DNA of 64,000 bases from Rhodococcus jostii RHA1 (GTDB lineage Bacteria; Actinomycetota; Actinomycetes; Mycobacteriales; Mycobacteriaceae). Within the stretch, counting starts at the first letter, position 1; each line of letters begins with the position of its first letter. The DNA is taken from NCBI RefSeq assembly GCF_000014565.1, contig NC_008268.1, forward strand, positions 1,191,001-1,255,000, given 5' to 3'. The position numbers were made by a program, and so were the translations under genes. Positions 49,160 to 59,755 of the stretch are shown one piece after another. The notes beneath the pieces are model-generated. The model saw only the letters and a list, made by a program, of their open reading frames with translations. It was not told the DNA's origin and made no database searches.

Positions 49160-52100
49160 TCCCCGAAGACTCTCTCCACCACAGCCTTGGCCCGCCGGGT
49201 CACCCGCAGGTAGTGGTCGAGGAACTCGCCCGCATCACTGCCACCCCAGCCGGCGATCTGCGCGACCGCGGACAGCACCCGTCCCGAACCGGGCAGCTGA
49301 TCGGTGGCCTTGCCGCGGACGAGCACCAGGCAGTTGCGCGCCTTCGTCGCGGTGATCCACGCGTCACGGAGCAATTCGACGTCGGACTCGCTGAGCAACT
49401 CGGCCGCGCCGATCGCGTCGAGCGTCTCGAGCGTCGACGTGTTGTGCAGCGACTCGATCTCGTGGGCGTGCCGAAGCTGGATCAGCTGCACGGTCCATTC
49501 GATGTCGGCGAGGCCGCCGCGCCCGAGTTTGGTGTGCGTCGCGGGGTCGGCGCCGCGCGGCAACCGCTCGGAGTCGACGCGCGCCTTGATGCGCCGGATC
49601 TCGCGCACCGCCTGCTCCGACACCCCGCCCTCCGGGTAGCGGGTCTTGTCGATCATGTGCAGGAAGCGCAGCCCCAGATCGGCGTCGCCCGCGACGTGAT
49701 GCGCGCGCAGCAGCGCCTGGATCTCCCAGGCCTGCGCCCACTGCGCGTAGTAGGCCTCGTAGGACGCCAGGGTGCGCACCATCGGGCCGCTGCGACCCTC
49801 CGGGCGCAGGCCCGTGTCGACCTCGAGCGGCGGATCGGTGCTGGGCGCGCCGAGCAGGGCCCGCACCTTGTCGCCGATGCTGTTGGCCCACTTGACGGCG
49901 ACGGTCTCGTCGATCCCCTCGCGCGGCTCGCAGACGAACAGCACGTCCGCGTCGGAGCCGTAGCCGAGCTCACCGCCACCGAGGCGGCCCATGCCGATCA
50001 CCGTGAATGTCGCGGGAGCGGGCGTGCCGAGTTCCTTCTCGCTCGCCTTGATCACCGCCGCCAGGGCAGCATTGAGCACCGCCGCCCACACGGACGACAG
50101 CGCCTTGCACACGCCCTGCACGTCGAGCATGCCGAGGATGTCCGCGGACGCGATACGCGCCAGCTCGTAGCGACGCAGCGACCGCGCCGCAGCGATCGCG
50201 CGGGCCGGGTCGTCGTGGCGTGCCGACGCCGTCAGGATGCCGCGCGCGACGTCCTCCGGCTTCGACTCCAGCAGTCGCGGTCCGGCCGGCGAATCCGCGA
50301 ACAGGCGCACCACGTCCGGCGCCTTGATCAGCAGGTCGGGAACGTAGGCGGAGGATCCCAGCACCGTCATCAGCCGCTCGGCGACCGACGCCTCGTCACG
50401 CAGCAGCCGGAGGAACCAGGTCTGATCGGTCATCGCGTCCGACAGCCGTCGGTACGCGAGCAGACCCGCATCGGGATCCGGTGTGTCGGCGAGCGATTCG
50501 AGCAGGGTCGGCAGCAGCAGCGCCTGGATGCGGCCCTTACGGGACGCGCCGCTGGTCAGAGCGGTGAGGTGGCCGAGCGCGTTCTCCGGGGCGGTGTAAC
50601 CCAGCGCCGCCAGCTGGCGGATGGCCGCGTCCGGGCTCAGCCGCAGCGCCTCCTTGTCGATGCGCGCCACCGATTCGAGCAGCGGCCGGTAGAACAGCTT
50701 GGCATGCAGGCGCCGCACGCGGTGCGAGTTGCGCTTGATCTCCGCGTTGAGAACGCCGAGCGCGTCCTTGCTGCCGTCCGGCCGCATGTGCGCCGCCCGG
50801 GCCAGCCAGCGCAGCGCCTCCTCGTCGTCGGCGGGTGGGAGGGTGTGTGTGCGCCGCAGCTTCTGCAACTGCAGCCGGTGCTCGAGCAACCGCAGGAACT
50901 CGTAGGACGCAGCGAGATTCGCGGCGTCGTCGCGACCCACGTAGCCGCGGGCGGCGAGAGCGGTCAGCGCGTCGATGGTGCTCTGGACGTGCAGAGCCTC
51001 GTCCGCGCGCCCGTGCACGAGTTGCAGGAGCTGGACGGCGAACTCGACGTCGCGCAGACTTCCGCGTCCCAGTTTCAGCTCGCGTTCGCGCAGTTCCGGC
51101 GGAACCATCTCCTCGACCCGGCGGCGCATCGCCTGCACCTCGGGAACGAAGTCCTCACGCTCCGACGCGGTCCACACCATCGGGCTGAGGGCGTCGACGT
51201 ACTGCTGTCCGAGCGCGGCGTCGCCGATCATCGGGCGGGCCTTGAGCAGCGCCTGGAACTCCCAGGTCTTGGCCCAGCGTTTGTAGTACGCGACGTGGGA
51301 TTCGAGGGTGCGGACGAGTTCCCCGCGCTTGCCCTCCGGCCGCAGCGCGGCGTCCACGTCGAAGAAGGCCGAGGAGCCGATGCGCATCATCTCGCCCGCG
51401 ATCCGGCTGGCGGTCGCGTCGGCGGGTTCGGCGACGAAGACCACGTCCACGTCGCTGACGTAATTGAGTTCGCGGGCACCGCACTTGCCCATGGCGATGA
51501 CCGCCAGCCGCACGGGACAGGGGGCGTCCGGGCACACGGCTGCGACGGCCACCGCGAGGGCGGCGTTCAGCGCGGCGTCCGCCAGATCGGACAGCTGATG
51601 CCCGACCGTCTGGTACGGAAGTACCGGTTCGTTCTCGACAGTCGCCGCGAGGTCGACGGCGGCGAGCAGCATCAGCTCGTCGCGGTACGTCTTGCGCAGC
51701 GCCGCGATGGCATCGGGTCCGGTGACCTTCGCCCGGTAGAGGTTGGCGTCCGGGTGGGCGCCTTCCTCGGGTTCGGCCCCGACCGAGGCCATCATCGTGG
51801 CGGTCGCCTCGTCCTTCGACGGGAGGCGGACGTCGCCGGCGAGGATCTTCCAGGACGCGGGATCCGCGACCAGATGGTCACCGAACGCGCTGGACGCACC
51901 GAACAGACCGAACAGCCGGCCACGAAGGCCCTTGTCGGTGCGGAGCGCCGCATCGAGTTCGGCCCAGTCCTCGCCGAGGCCGTCCTTCAGGCGCACCAGG
52001 GTGCGGAGGGCGAGGTCGGCGTTCGCGGCCCGCGACAACGACCAGAGCAGTTCGATGCTGTCTTCACCGACCCAGCCCAGATCGCGGAGTTCGGACGGAG

Positions 52101-52182
52101 CGGTCGGCTCGACGAGACCCAGGCGACCCGGGCCGGGAACGGCAGAACGCGCTGCCGGAGGCTTCACCATGCTCTTGCTCAC
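49156..52182 (-). CDS. glnE: Glutamine synthetase adenylyltransferase/deadenylase
   Basis: 1008 residues from GTG 52182, which overlaps the glnA2 TGA (GTGA). Two nucleotidyltransferase domains: the deadenylase half with [13 protein letters not shown] near residue 250 and the adenylylase half with [13 protein letters not shown] near residue 735, each followed by an all-helical GlnE/GlnD-UTase domain (e.g. [16 protein letters not shown] and [16 protein letters not shown]). Modifies Tyr406 of GlnA1 according to nitrogen status. Actinobacterial enzymes respond to GlnK/GlnB-type signals. Confidence 0.95.
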   Translation of the reverse strand: MSKSMVKPPAARSAVPGPGRLGLVEPTAPSELRDLGWVGEDSIELLWSLSRAANADLALRTLVRLKDGLGEDWAELDAALRTDKGLRGRLFGLFGASSAFGDHLVADPASWKILAGDVRLPSKDEATATMMASVGAEPEEGAHPDANLYRAKVTGPDAIAALRKTYRDELMLLAAVDLAATVENEPVLPYQTVGHQLSDLADAALNAALAVAVAAVCPDAPCPVRLAVIAMGKCGARELNYVSDVDVVFVAEPADATASRIAGEMMRIGSSAFFDVDAALRPEGKRGELVRTLESHVAYYKRWAKTWEFQALLKARPMIGDAALGQQYVDALSPMVWTASEREDFVPEVQAMRRRVEEMVPPELRERELKLGRGSLRDVEFAVQLLQLVHGRADEALHVQSTIDALTALAARGYVGRDDAANLAASYEFLRLLEHRLQLQKLRRTHTLPPADDEEALRWLARAAHMRPDGSKDALGVLNAEIKRNSHRVRRLHAKLFYRPLLESVARIDKEALRLSPDAAIRQLAALGYTAPENALGHLTALTSGASRKGRIQALLLPTLLESLADTPDPDAGLLAYRRLSDAMTDQTWFLRLLRDEASVAERLMTVLGSSAYVPDLLIKAPDVVRLFADSPAGPRLLESKPEDVARGILTASARHDDPARAIAAARSLRRYELARIASADILGMLDVQGVCKALSSVWAAVLNAALAAVIKASEKELGTPAPATFTVIGMGRLGGGELGYGSDADVLFVCEPREGIDETVAVKWANSIGDKVRALLGAPSTDPPLEVDTGLRPEGRSGPMVRTLASYEAYYAQWAQAWEIQALLRAHHVAGDADLGLRFLHMIDKTRYPEGGVSEQAVREIRRIKARVDSERLPRGADPATHTKLGRGGLADIEWTVQLIQLRHAHEIESLHNTSTLETLDAIGAAELLSESDVELLRDAWITATKARNCLVLVRGKATDQLPGSGRVLSAVAQIAGWGGSDAGEFLDHYLRVTRRAKAVVERVFGE

Positions 52183-53519
52183 AACCCCAGATACGTCTTG
52201 AGTTCGAACGGCGTCACGTGGCTCCGGTACTCCTCCCACTCGCGACGCTTGTTGCGCAGGAAGAAGTCGAACACGTGCTCGCCGAGTGCTTCGGCCACCA
52301 ACTCCGACTTCTCCATCTCGCGCAGCGCGCCGTCGAGGTTGCCGGGCAGTTCCCGGTAGCCCATGGCGCGGCGCTCGGCCGACGTCAACGCCCACACGTC
52401 GTCCTCGGCCTCCGGCGGAAGTTCGTAGCCCTTCTCGATTCCGCGCAGACCCGCGGCGAGGAGCACCGCGAACGTCAGGTACGGGTTGCAGGCCGAATCG
52501 GGGCTGCGGATCTCGACGCGACGCGACGACGCCTTGTTCGGCGTGTACATCGGGACGCGGACCAGCGCCGACCGGTTGGACGGACCCCAGGACGCGGCGG
52601 TCGGGGCCTCGCCACCGTGGATCAGCCGCTTGTAGGAGTTGACCCACTGGTTGGTGACGGCGCTGATCTCGTTGGCGTGCTCGAGGATGCCGGCGATGAA
52701 CGCCTTACCGGTCTCCGACAGCTGCATCGGATCGTCCGGGTTGTGGAAGGCGTTGGTGTCGCCCTCGAACAGGCTCATGTGGGTGTGCATCGCCGAACCG
52801 GCCTGATCGCTGAACGGCTTCGGCATGAACGTGGCGCGCACACCTTCGGCGATCGCGACCTCCTTGACGACGTAGCGGAACGTCATCACGTTGTCGGCCA
52901 TCGAGAGGGCGTCCGCGTACCGCAGGTCGATCTCCTGCTGGCCGGGGGCCGCTTCGTGGTGGCTGAACTCGACGGAGATGCCCATCGACTCGAGTGCGTC
53001 GATGGCGTGCCGGCGGAAGTTGGGGGCGGAGTCGTGGACGGCCTGGTCGAAGTAGCCGCCGGAGTCGGCGGGCTTCGGCGGGGTGCCGTCGATCGGCCCG
53101 TTCTCCAGGAGAAAGAATTCGATCTCGGGGTGCACGTAGCAGCTGAAGCCCAGATCGCTCGCCTTGTTCAGCTGACGGCGCAGCACGTGCCGCGAATCCG
53201 CCCAGGAGGGCGAACCGTCGGGCATGGCGATGTCGCAGAACATGCGGGCGGAGTGCTGGTGCCCCTTGCTCGAACTCCACGGCAGCACCTGGAACGTGGA
53301 CGCGTCCGGCTTCGCGACCGTGTCCGCCTCGGACACCCGGGAGAAGCCCTCGATCGCGGATCCGTCGAAGCCGATGCCCTCCTCGAAGGCGCCTTCCAGT
53401 TCCGCGGGGGCGATCGCCACCGATTTCAGGTATCCGAGAACGTCCGTGAACCACAATCGGACGAACCGAATGTCGCGCTCTTCGAGGGTGCGAAGCACGA
53501 ATTCCTTTTGGCGATCCAT
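52179..53519 (-). CDS. glnA2: Glutamine synthetase GlnA2
   Basis: 446 residues from ATG 53519 ([19 protein letters not shown]), the start used by the mycobacterial homologue; TACTCT (53527-53532, minus) lies 7 nt upstream. All GS-I signatures are present ([50 protein letters not shown]). Type I-alpha, so subject to different regulation; a Tyr is present in [12 protein letters not shown]. Secondary enzyme; GlnA1 is the main one in M. tuberculosis. Confidence 0.94.
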   Translation of the reverse strand: MDRQKEFVLRTLEERDIRFVRLWFTDVLGYLKSVAIAPAELEGAFEEGIGFDGSAIEGFSRVSEADTVAKPDASTFQVLPWSSSKGHQHSARMFCDIAMPDGSPSWADSRHVLRRQLNKASDLGFSCYVHPEIEFFLLENGPIDGTPPKPADSGGYFDQAVHDSAPNFRRHAIDALESMGISVEFSHHEAAPGQQEIDLRYADALSMADNVMTFRYVVKEVAIAEGVRATFMPKPFSDQAGSAMHTHMSLFEGDTNAFHNPDDPMQLSETGKAFIAGILEHANEISAVTNQWVNSYKRLIHGGEAPTAASWGPSNRSALVRVPMYTPNKASSRRVEIRSPDSACNPYLTFAVLLAAGLRGIEKGYELPPEAEDDVWALTSAERRAMGYRELPGNLDGALREMEKSELVAEALGEHVFDFFLRNKRREWEEYRSHVTPFELKTYLGL

Positions 53520-53532
53520 ATCCGCGAGAGTA

Positions 53533-53580
53533 AGCAAAGTTCGTTAAATCTGTGTTACTTCGTTGATTCGACTCTGCCGG
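53533..53580 (-). promoter_or_regulatory. Upstream region of glnA2 with a weak GlnR-like element
   Basis: On the minus strand GTAACACAGATTTAAC precedes the -10 box; it fits GTNAC-N6-NNAAC but has T instead of G at the second half-site. Weaker than the glnA1 box. The interval otherwise holds the divergent promoter area with nothing else recognisable. Confidence 0.4.
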
Positions 53581-53635
53581 ATTCCGCATCGTGCCAGCGT
53601 GCGGGCACCTCGGCCGATCCCGTCACAGGCATGGG

Positions 53636-55204
53636 TCAGCACGCCAGATCCGCAGCCGGCGCCGCGAGGTCGACCAGATAGTCCGAAACAGCGTCGTCGA
53701 CGCACGCCTCGCCGTCGAGAACGACGGTGTGCTGAGTGCCCCGGTACGTGACGAGCGAGCCGTTCATCTGCTTCGCCAGATCCACACCCGCCTGGTACGG
53801 CGTCGCCGGATCCTCGGTCGTCGACACGACGACGACCGGCGGGATCCCGGGCGCCGACACCGTGTGCGGCGCGCCCGTGTTCGGCGCGGGCCAGAACGCG
53901 CACACGTCCAGCGGCGCGTTGCCGGTGCCGCGACCGTCGTCGAGGAACGGCGCCGCCTGGCGGTACCGCACGTCCGCCTCCCCGACGACCGCGCGGTCGG
54001 TGACCGGCGGATCGTCCATGCAGCGGATCGAATTGAACGCGTCGTTGAGATTCGAGTACGTGCCGTCGTCGGCGCGCCCCTCGTACAGATCGGCCAGCAT
54101 GAGCAGCGAATCACCGGTCCCCGTCTGCAGGCTCTCCAGACCGCCGCGGAGCGGGCCCCACAGATTCGGCGAGTACAGGGCCTGCTGGACGCCGGTGATC
54201 GCATCGGTGTAGCTGAGTCCGCGCGGGTCGGTGGTCGCGGCCGGCTTGTCGATCAGCGGGTCGACGAGCGCCCGGAACCTCGCGTTCGCCTGTGCCGGGT
54301 CGGTGCCCAGCGGACAGTCCGGCTGCTGCATGCAGTCCGCGGCGAACGCGTCGAACGCGGACTGGAAACCGGCCGCCTGCAGGATCACTTCCTCCGTCGG
54401 GTCCTGCTCGGGATCGAGGGCACCGTCGAGGACCATCGCGCGCACGTTGCCCGGGAACGTCTCCGCGTACGTCGAGCCGAGCCGGGTGCCGTACGAGTAG
54501 CCGAGGTAGTTGAGCTTCTCGTCACCGAGCACCGCCCGGATGACGTCCATGTCGCGCACCACGTCGTACGTGCCGACGTGCGCGAGGACGTCGACACCGG
54601 TCCGGTCCGCGCACTTGTCCGCGTACTCGCGGTTCTCGGCCTCCGTCCGCGCGATTCCGGCGGGACTCATGTCGACGTCGTCGTCCTTGCGTCTGGCGTC
54701 CACCTCCGGCGGGGTCAGGCAGGTCACCTGCGGGGTGGACGCGCCGACGCCGCGCGGATCGAAACCGATGACGTCGAACCGCTCCGCGATCTCGGTGCCG
54801 TCGGCCACGGACGCCAGCCCGATACCGGACGCCCCCGGGCCGCCGGGGTTCACGAGCAGCGATCCGACCTTGTCGCCGGTCGCCTTCGACCGGGAGACGG
54901 CGATCTGAGCGGTGGCGCCCCCGGGATTCGCGTAGTCGTTCGGCACGGTCACCTTCGCGCAGTCGAGAGTGTCGCCGAGCGGAGACCCGTCCGTGCTGTA
55001 TCCCTCGCACGAGGCCCACTGCACCTGCTGCGTGTAGTACTCCTCGAGCCCGGCGGGGATCGGCCCGGCCGGAGCCGCCTCGGCCGCCGACGGTTCGGCG
55101 ACTGCCTCACCGGCGTCCCGTCCGCCTCCCGCACAGCCTGCGACGACAAGGAGGACGGCGATGCACCCCGCGAACGCGGCCGGTACTCGAGCACTCTTCG
55201 ACAT
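53636..55204 (-). CDS. caeA: Secreted lipoprotein serine hydrolase, Hip1/CaeA-like (alpha/beta hydrolase, TAP-type)
   Basis: 523 residues. Lipobox VVAGC (Cys24), alpha/beta hydrolase core with [11 protein letters not shown] (oxyanion loop), nucleophile Ser in [11 protein letters not shown], Asp in [10 protein letters not shown], His in [10 protein letters not shown], plus the TAP-family C-terminal cap with Cys pairs (CMDDPP, CAFW, EACVDD). M. tuberculosis Hip1 (Rv2224c) at this position is a cell-envelope protease. Divergent from panB, with a 183-bp gap. Only one Hip1-type gene is present here, where M. tuberculosis has two in tandem. Confidence 0.92.
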   Translation of the reverse strand: MSKSARVPAAFAGCIAVLLVVAGCAGGGRDAGEAVAEPSAAEAAPAGPIPAGLEEYYTQQVQWASCEGYSTDGSPLGDTLDCAKVTVPNDYANPGGATAQIAVSRSKATGDKVGSLLVNPGGPGASGIGLASVADGTEIAERFDVIGFDPRGVGASTPQVTCLTPPEVDARRKDDDVDMSPAGIARTEAENREYADKCADRTGVDVLAHVGTYDVVRDMDVIRAVLGDEKLNYLGYSYGTRLGSTYAETFPGNVRAMVLDGALDPEQDPTEEVILQAAGFQSAFDAFAADCMQQPDCPLGTDPAQANARFRALVDPLIDKPAATTDPRGLSYTDAITGVQQALYSPNLWGPLRGGLESLQTGTGDSLLMLADLYEGRADDGTYSNLNDAFNSIRCMDDPPVTDRAVVGEADVRYRQAAPFLDDGRGTGNAPLDVCAFWPAPNTGAPHTVSAPGIPPVVVVSTTEDPATPYQAGVDLAKQMNGSLVTYRGTQHTVVLDGEACVDDAVSDYLVDLAAPAADLAC

Positions 55205-55387
55205 AGGACGATCGTGCCAGGGGTTCTGCGCCGACAGGCCTTCCCGCAGGTCAGAGGACAGGCAGGGGGTGTGACCTATCGCACCCGCGCGAGCCCTTCG
55301 CTCCCCCGCGGGCCGGTGGCAGACTGTAGGCGTCATCACCCGCACCCGGGGACCCGTCAAGGGCCTCGAGGCCAGAAAGGGACAACG

Positions 55388-56257
55388 ATGTCCGATAGCA
55401 AGTCGTCCGCGAGCACGTCAGAAGATCGGCTCTACGGATCAGCACCATCGCACGACGTTCCCAAGCGCAAGACCCGAACCCACCACCTGCAGGCCATGAA
55501 GGCCGAGGGTGAACGCTGGGCGATGCTCACCGCCTACGACTACTCCAGCGCCCGCATCTTCGAGGAAGCTGGGATTCCCGTTCTCCTCGTCGGCGATTCG
55601 GCCGCCAACGTCGTCTACGGATACGAGACCACCGTCCCGGTCACGATCGACGAACTCCTCCCCCTCGTTCGCGGCGTCGTCCGCGGTGCGCCGCACGCTC
55701 TCGTGGTGGCGGACCTCCCCTTCGGCAGCTACGAAAGCTCCCCCGAACAGGCCCTCGCGTCCGCGACCCGGTTCATGAAGGAGGGGCTGGCCCACGCGGT
55801 CAAGCTCGAGGGCGGCGAGCGCGTCGCGCCGCAGATCGCCGCCATCACCGCGGCAGGCATCCCCGTCATGGCCCACGTCGGGTTCACCCCGCAGAGCGTG
55901 AACTCGCTCGGCGGTTTCCGCGTGCAGGGCCGCGGCGACGCCGCCGAGCAGTTGGTCGCCGACGCGATCGCCGTGCAGGAGGCCGGCGCGTTCTCCGTCG
56001 TCATGGAGATGGTGCCCGCCGAGATCGCAGGCCAGGTCACCCGCAAGCTCACCATCCCCACCGTGGGCATCGGAGCGGGCGTCGAGTGTGACGCCCAGGT
56101 CCTCGTGTGGCAGGACATGGCCGGCTACACCAGCGGCAAGACGGCGAAGTTCGTCAAGCGCTTCGGTAACGTCGGGGACGAGCTGCGCAGCGCGGCCGCC
56201 GCATACGCGACCGAGGTACGCGCCGGAACGTTCCCGGCGGAAGAGCACAGCTTCTAG
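55388..56257 (+). CDS. panB: 3-methyl-2-oxobutanoate hydroxymethyltransferase
   Basis: 289 residues from ATG 55388. [64 protein letters not shown] and [17 protein letters not shown] are PanB signatures. First committed step of pantothenate synthesis from 2-oxoisovalerate, the keto acid also made by ilvE. The first 35 residues ([12 protein letters not shown]) are a variable extension. Confidence 0.96.
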   Translation: MSDSKSSASTSEDRLYGSAPSHDVPKRKTRTHHLQAMKAEGERWAMLTAYDYSSARIFEEAGIPVLLVGDSAANVVYGYETTVPVTIDELLPLVRGVVRGAPHALVVADLPFGSYESSPEQALASATRFMKEGLAHAVKLEGGERVAPQIAAITAAGIPVMAHVGFTPQSVNSLGGFRVQGRGDAAEQLVADAIAVQEAGAFSVVMEMVPAEIAGQVTRKLTIPTVGIGAGVECDAQVLVWQDMAGYTSGKTAKFVKRFGNVGDELRSAAAAYATEVRAGTFPAEEHSF

Positions 56258-56296
56258 GCCGTCCTCGACTCACCGGGCCGGCACACACTCGAGGGG

Positions 56297-56758
56297 ATGT
56301 TCATGGGACAGCGACACGTGCACGGCACCGGACGGCGTCACCGCCTGGCCGTGATGGCGGCCGGGACGGTGGCGGCCGCGGCGGTCGTCACGGGGTGCGC
56401 CGGCCCCGGCCCCGCACCCGCGCCCGGCACCACCGCACCCCCGGCGCCGGCCACCACCGCGGTACCCGGCACCGCCCTCGTGCCGGGTGGCGTCACCGAG
56501 GCGCAGGCCGCCCAGCTGTGCACCGACCTCGAAGGTCAGTTGCAGAGCTGGCGCACCTACACCCCGACCATCGGCAAGACCGGGTTGAACGGTCTCGTCG
56601 GCACATGGATCGCGCAGAACAACCTCAACGCGCTCGATTTCCTGCAGGACCGGGGCCGGATCGACGTGATCACGACGGCGGCCTGCCCCGGCATCCGGCA
56701 GGAGGCGGTGACCGCGCTGGAGATCCCCGATCTGGCGTCCGGCCTGATCGGGTTCTGA
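56297..56758 (+). CDS. Putative exported lipoprotein, unknown function
   Basis: 153 residues (an in-frame ATG at 56303 is an alternative). A basic N-terminus and hydrophobic stretch lead to lipobox VVTGC (Cys34), followed by a Pro/Ala/Thr-rich linker (35-60) and a small C-terminal domain with Cys residues LCTDLEG and TAACPGIRQ that may form a disulfide. Packed 8 bp before the next gene. No recognised family. Confidence 0.75.
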   Translation: MFMGQRHVHGTGRRHRLAVMAAGTVAAAAVVTGCAGPGPAPAPGTTAPPAPATTAVPGTALVPGGVTEAQAAQLCTDLEGQLQSWRTYTPTIGKTGLNGLVGTWIAQNNLNALDFLQDRGRIDVITTAACPGIRQEAVTALEIPDLASGLIGF

Positions 56759-56765
56759 GGCCGAC

Positions 56766-57731
56766 GTGACCCAGCTGCGCACCCTGTACCCGCCGCTCGA
56801 GCCGTACCAGTTCGGGCATCTCGACGTCGGCGACGGACAGCAGATGTACTGGGAGCAGAGCGGCAACCCCGACGGGAAGCCGGTGGTGTTCCTCCACGGC
56901 GGGCCCGGGGGCGGCACCGATCCTGCGCAACGACAGTTCTTCGACCCGCAGGTGTACCGGATCGTGCTCCTCGACCAGCGCGGATGCGGACGTTCCACAC
57001 CCCACGTCGCCGACGGGGCGGATCTGTCGGTCAACACCACCGGCCGTCTCCTCGGCGATGTGGAGTTGCTGCGCGCCCATCTCGGCATCGACCGGTGGCA
57101 GGTCTTCGGCGGGTCGTGGGGCTCCACACTGGCTCTCGCCTACGCCCAGAAGCATCCCGACCGGGTCACCGAACTGGTGCTGCGGGGGATCTTCCTGCTG
57201 CGCCGCAGCGAGATCGACTGGTACTACAACGGCGGCGCCGGACACCTGTTCCCCGAACTGTGGGAGGAGTTCCTGGCTCCGGTCCCGGAACCGGAGCGGG
57301 GTGGCGACCTCGTCGAGGCCTACCACCGGCTCCTGCAGTCCGACGATCCCGACGTCGCGACGCGGGCCGCGGTCGCGTGGTCCACGTGGGAGGGCGCGAC
57401 GAGTTCGCTGCTCCCCAAACCGGAACGGGTGGTGGAGACGTCCCAGCCGAGGTTCGCGCTGGCCTTCGCCCGCATCGAGAACCACTACTTCCACAACCGC
57501 GGCTTCCTGGACGAGGGTCAGCTTCTCCGGGACGCCGCCGCACTGGACGGCATTCCGGGCGTGATCGTGCAGGGACGCTACGACGTGGTGTGCCCGGCGA
57601 CCAGTGCGTGGGCGCTTCACCGGGCCTGGCCGGATTCGCGGCTCGAGATCGTCGACGACGCCGGACACTCCGCGATGGAGCCGGGCATCGTGCATCACCT
57701 CGTCGAGGCAACGGACCGGTTCCGCGACTGA
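56766..57731 (+). CDS. pip: Proline iminopeptidase (alpha/beta hydrolase)
   Basis: 321 residues, S33 family. VVFLHGGPGGGTDP, LLDQRGCGRSTPH (oxyanion side), nucleophile Ser in FGGSWGSTLAL, AWSTWEGATSSLLP (cap signature), RYDVVCPATSAW and DDAGHSAMEPG supplying Asp and His. Releases N-terminal proline. GTG 56766. Confidence 0.94.
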   Translation: MTQLRTLYPPLEPYQFGHLDVGDGQQMYWEQSGNPDGKPVVFLHGGPGGGTDPAQRQFFDPQVYRIVLLDQRGCGRSTPHVADGADLSVNTTGRLLGDVELLRAHLGIDRWQVFGGSWGSTLALAYAQKHPDRVTELVLRGIFLLRRSEIDWYYNGGAGHLFPELWEEFLAPVPEPERGGDLVEAYHRLLQSDDPDVATRAAVAWSTWEGATSSLLPKPERVVETSQPRFALAFARIENHYFHNRGFLDEGQLLRDAAALDGIPGVIVQGRYDVVCPATSAWALHRAWPDSRLEIVDDAGHSAMEPGIVHHLVEATDRFRD

Positions 57732-57735
57732 CCCG

Positions 57736-59136
57736 CTATGCGGGGTAACCGAACTCGACGGTCCGCTTCGCGACGTCGGCAGAGACGAGCCTGATCTTCA
57801 CCTGTTCGCCCTCGGCCGGGTCGCCCACGCATTTCGCCATCACGGATACGGACGGGACGAACACGTCCGCGGTGCGCTTGCCGTTCCGTGACCGCAGCAC
57901 GGTCGCGTCGAACGTCTCCCCCACCCGGTCGGCGAGCACGGTCGCTTCGGTGAGGTCGATGCAGGCACGGTCGATCTTGCTCGCGAGAGAATCCGAGCCG
58001 ACCATGATCTCGGGCATCGAGCCCAGCGCTTCCCGCGCCCAGGACGGCACCGGTGTTCCCGCGGTGGCGGCGAGGCACACCTCCGTGGAATACCGGTCCG
58101 AGAGCCGGCGCAACGGCGCGGTCACGTGGGCGTACGGGGCGCCGATGGCGGCGTGCGTCGTCAATTCGGGCAGGGCGCCGTCGAACGCCGCGTAGTCGGC
58201 GCCCCGCAGCAGTGACGGCGCCTCGGTCATCAGCACCAGCGTCGACGCCGAATTCGGATCGAGCCGCGCCAGGAGTTCACCTACCCCGACGCTCTGCGGC
58301 CAGTCGATCCCCAACGCCGACGCCGTGCGTCGCAGCGCCTCGACCGCGTCCGGCCCGGCGGGCGGCAGGGTGCGGAGCAACCCGACCTTCGCGTCGAGCA
58401 TCATGGCCGCGGCGCACATTCCGGTGAGGAGCGAGATCTCGGCGTTCCAGTCGTCGGCCTCGGTGCGGGGCGCGAGGTCGACGCGCCAGCCGTCCCCGTC
58501 CGGCACCACTTCCTGCTCGGGGAGCCGGAGTTCGATCGCGCCGCGCGCCACCGCCGCCGCGGTGCGGAGCCGGCCGAACTCCGGCAGCGACGCGATCGAC
58601 GGATGCAGTCGTCCCGCCTCCGCATCGGCCTGCACACCGGCGTAGTCCAGCCGTGCCACGGAACGGACCGTGGCACGGGACACCGTGCAGGACACCGGTT
58701 CGGCCGACTCGTCGAGTTCGATCCGCCACACCACCGCCGGGCGGTCCTCGTCCGGAAGGAGACTCGCGGATCCTTCGGAGAGCTCCTTCGGGTGCAGCGG
58801 CACCTTGCCGTCGGGCAGGTAGAACGTCTGCCCGCGTTTGCGGGTCTCCACATCGAGCACCCCACCGGGCTCCACGACCGCGCCGACGTCCGCGATCGCG
58901 TAGTGCAGGACGAATCCGCCGTGTGTCCGCTCCAGATGCAGCGCCTGATCGAGATCCAGGGAATCGGGCGGATCGATGGTGACGAACGCCAGATCGGTGC
59001 GGTCCTCCCGCTCGGACGCGTACCGATCGGATGCCGCCCGCGCCTGCGCGACCGCCGCGGGCGGATACCCCTCCGGCAGGTGGAATTCGGTGCGCACGGT
59101 GCCGAAATCGATTCCGCGCGCAACGAAACGACTCAT
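57736..59136 (-). CDS. RNB-domain exoribonuclease (RNase II/R family), short form
   Basis: 466 residues from ATG 59136 (GAGGTGCC upstream). The RNB metal cluster is IDPPDSLDLDQAL (Asp55, Asp58, Asp61 and Asp63 region), then VLHYAIADVGAVVEPG and RRLSDRYSTEVCLA (the substrate-channel Arg/Tyr motif). There are no N-terminal cold-shock domains and the C-terminal OB part is brief (DATVLRSRNGKRTADVF), much shorter than the ~640-residue E. coli RNase II. Degrades RNA 3' to 5'. Its own in vivo target is unknown. Confidence 0.88.
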   Translation of the reverse strand: MSRFVARGIDFGTVRTEFHLPEGYPPAAVAQARAASDRYASEREDRTDLAFVTIDPPDSLDLDQALHLERTHGGFVLHYAIADVGAVVEPGGVLDVETRKRGQTFYLPDGKVPLHPKELSEGSASLLPDEDRPAVVWRIELDESAEPVSCTVSRATVRSVARLDYAGVQADAEAGRLHPSIASLPEFGRLRTAAAVARGAIELRLPEQEVVPDGDGWRVDLAPRTEADDWNAEISLLTGMCAAAMMLDAKVGLLRTLPPAGPDAVEALRRTASALGIDWPQSVGVGELLARLDPNSASTLVLMTEAPSLLRGADYAAFDGALPELTTHAAIGAPYAHVTAPLRRLSDRYSTEVCLAATAGTPVPSWAREALGSMPEIMVGSDSLASKIDRACIDLTEATVLADRVGETFDATVLRSRNGKRTADVFVPSVSVMAKCVGDPAEGEQVKIRLVSADVAKRTVEFGYPA

Positions 59137-59166
59137 CGGCACCTCACACACACCCTTTCCGCAACG

Positions 59167-59352
59167 CTAGTTGTTCCACTCCTCGTCTGCCCGGTCCGCC
59201 GCCTTGTTCCGCTCCGCGGCGATCTGCAGCGCCTTTTCGGCGGACGCGCGGTCGGGGTACGGCCCCATCCGGGACATCGACGATGCCGCCTTCCCCTGCG
59301 TGACCGTGCCGTCGTCGACGTTGTAGTACCAGAGATGATCTTCGTCAGTCAT
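59167..59352 (-). CDS. Small SPOR-like conserved actinobacterial protein
   Basis: 61 residues: HLWYYNVDDGTVTQGKAASSMSRMGPYPDRASAEKALQIAAERN. The pattern W-YN-x-G-V-x-G...S...GPYPDRASAE-A matches the short SPOR-domain-containing proteins found across actinobacteria. It lacks a signal peptide, so a peptidoglycan role is uncertain. GAGGGA lies 1 nt before the ATG. Follows the RNB gene at 31 bp on the same strand. Confidence 0.82.
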   Translation of the reverse strand: MTDEDHLWYYNVDDGTVTQGKAASSMSRMGPYPDRASAEKALQIAAERNKAADRADEEWNN

Positions 59353-59510
59353 TCCCTCAGTGTGGCACCGGTGGGACGTGTGGGGTTGTGGATCACGCTC
59401 AGACTGTTACCCTCGGAGACCTGTCCGGTGATACGGTCCCCGGCGCCGGTCAGTGCGGTGCCGATGGCTCGCCTTTCCGGCGCAGTGCCCGAACAGAGAA
59501 TGGAGCGAGC

Positions 59511-59603
59511 ATGTCAACGATCATTTTTGATCAGCTACTTCCCTACCTCGGTGCCGAAGGCGCCACCTACTGGGCCCAACTGCTGATGGTCGATCCCGTC
59601 TGA
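59511..59603 (+). CDS. Candidate 30-residue small protein
   Basis: MSTIIFDQLLPYLG AEGATYWAQLLMVDPV, stop TGA at 59601-59603. RBS GGAGCG is 7 nt upstream and a 16-bp terminator hairpin starts 26 nt downstream, so it looks like an independent short transcription unit. It is amphipathic to hydrophobic with Phe, Tyr, Trp, and no Cys. It lies 94 bp before the terminator end and the HadA-like gene, which has its own -10 box. I know no family; it could be a leader peptide or a stand-alone small protein. Confidence 0.5.
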   Translation: MSTIIFDQLLPYLGAEGATYWAQLLMVDPV

Positions 59604-59628
59604 CGGCTATCGATCAGTCGATACCTCG

Positions 59629-59662
59629 AAGCCCCCGCCGGACGTGTCCGGCGGGGGCTTCG
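59629..59662 (+). terminator. Hairpin terminator after the 30-codon ORF
   Basis: GAAGCCCCCGCCGGAC (59629-59644) and GTCCGGCGGGGGCTTC (59647-59662) form a perfect 16-bp stem with a 2-nt loop. A smaller TATCGA...TCGATA stem sits just before it (59609-59624). Confidence 0.85.
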
Positions 59663-59755
59663 CTGTGAAGGGGCAGGCACGCCCGCGACACATTCGTGAC
59701 GTTGGTCCGAACGCTTCGCCCTGCCCCGGGGACTGCACGTCTCTAGGCTGATCTG

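Noticed and set aside
49132..52359. Very long plus-strand open frame (over 1,000 codons) antisense to glnE
   Set aside because: Arginine/valine-rich, no domain-like pattern; a high-GC shadow of glnE, whose own frame has clear GDxD-type motifs.
53591..55387. Plus-strand extension of panB over the Hip1-like gene
   Set aside because: Shadow sequence. PanB homology starts well after 55388.
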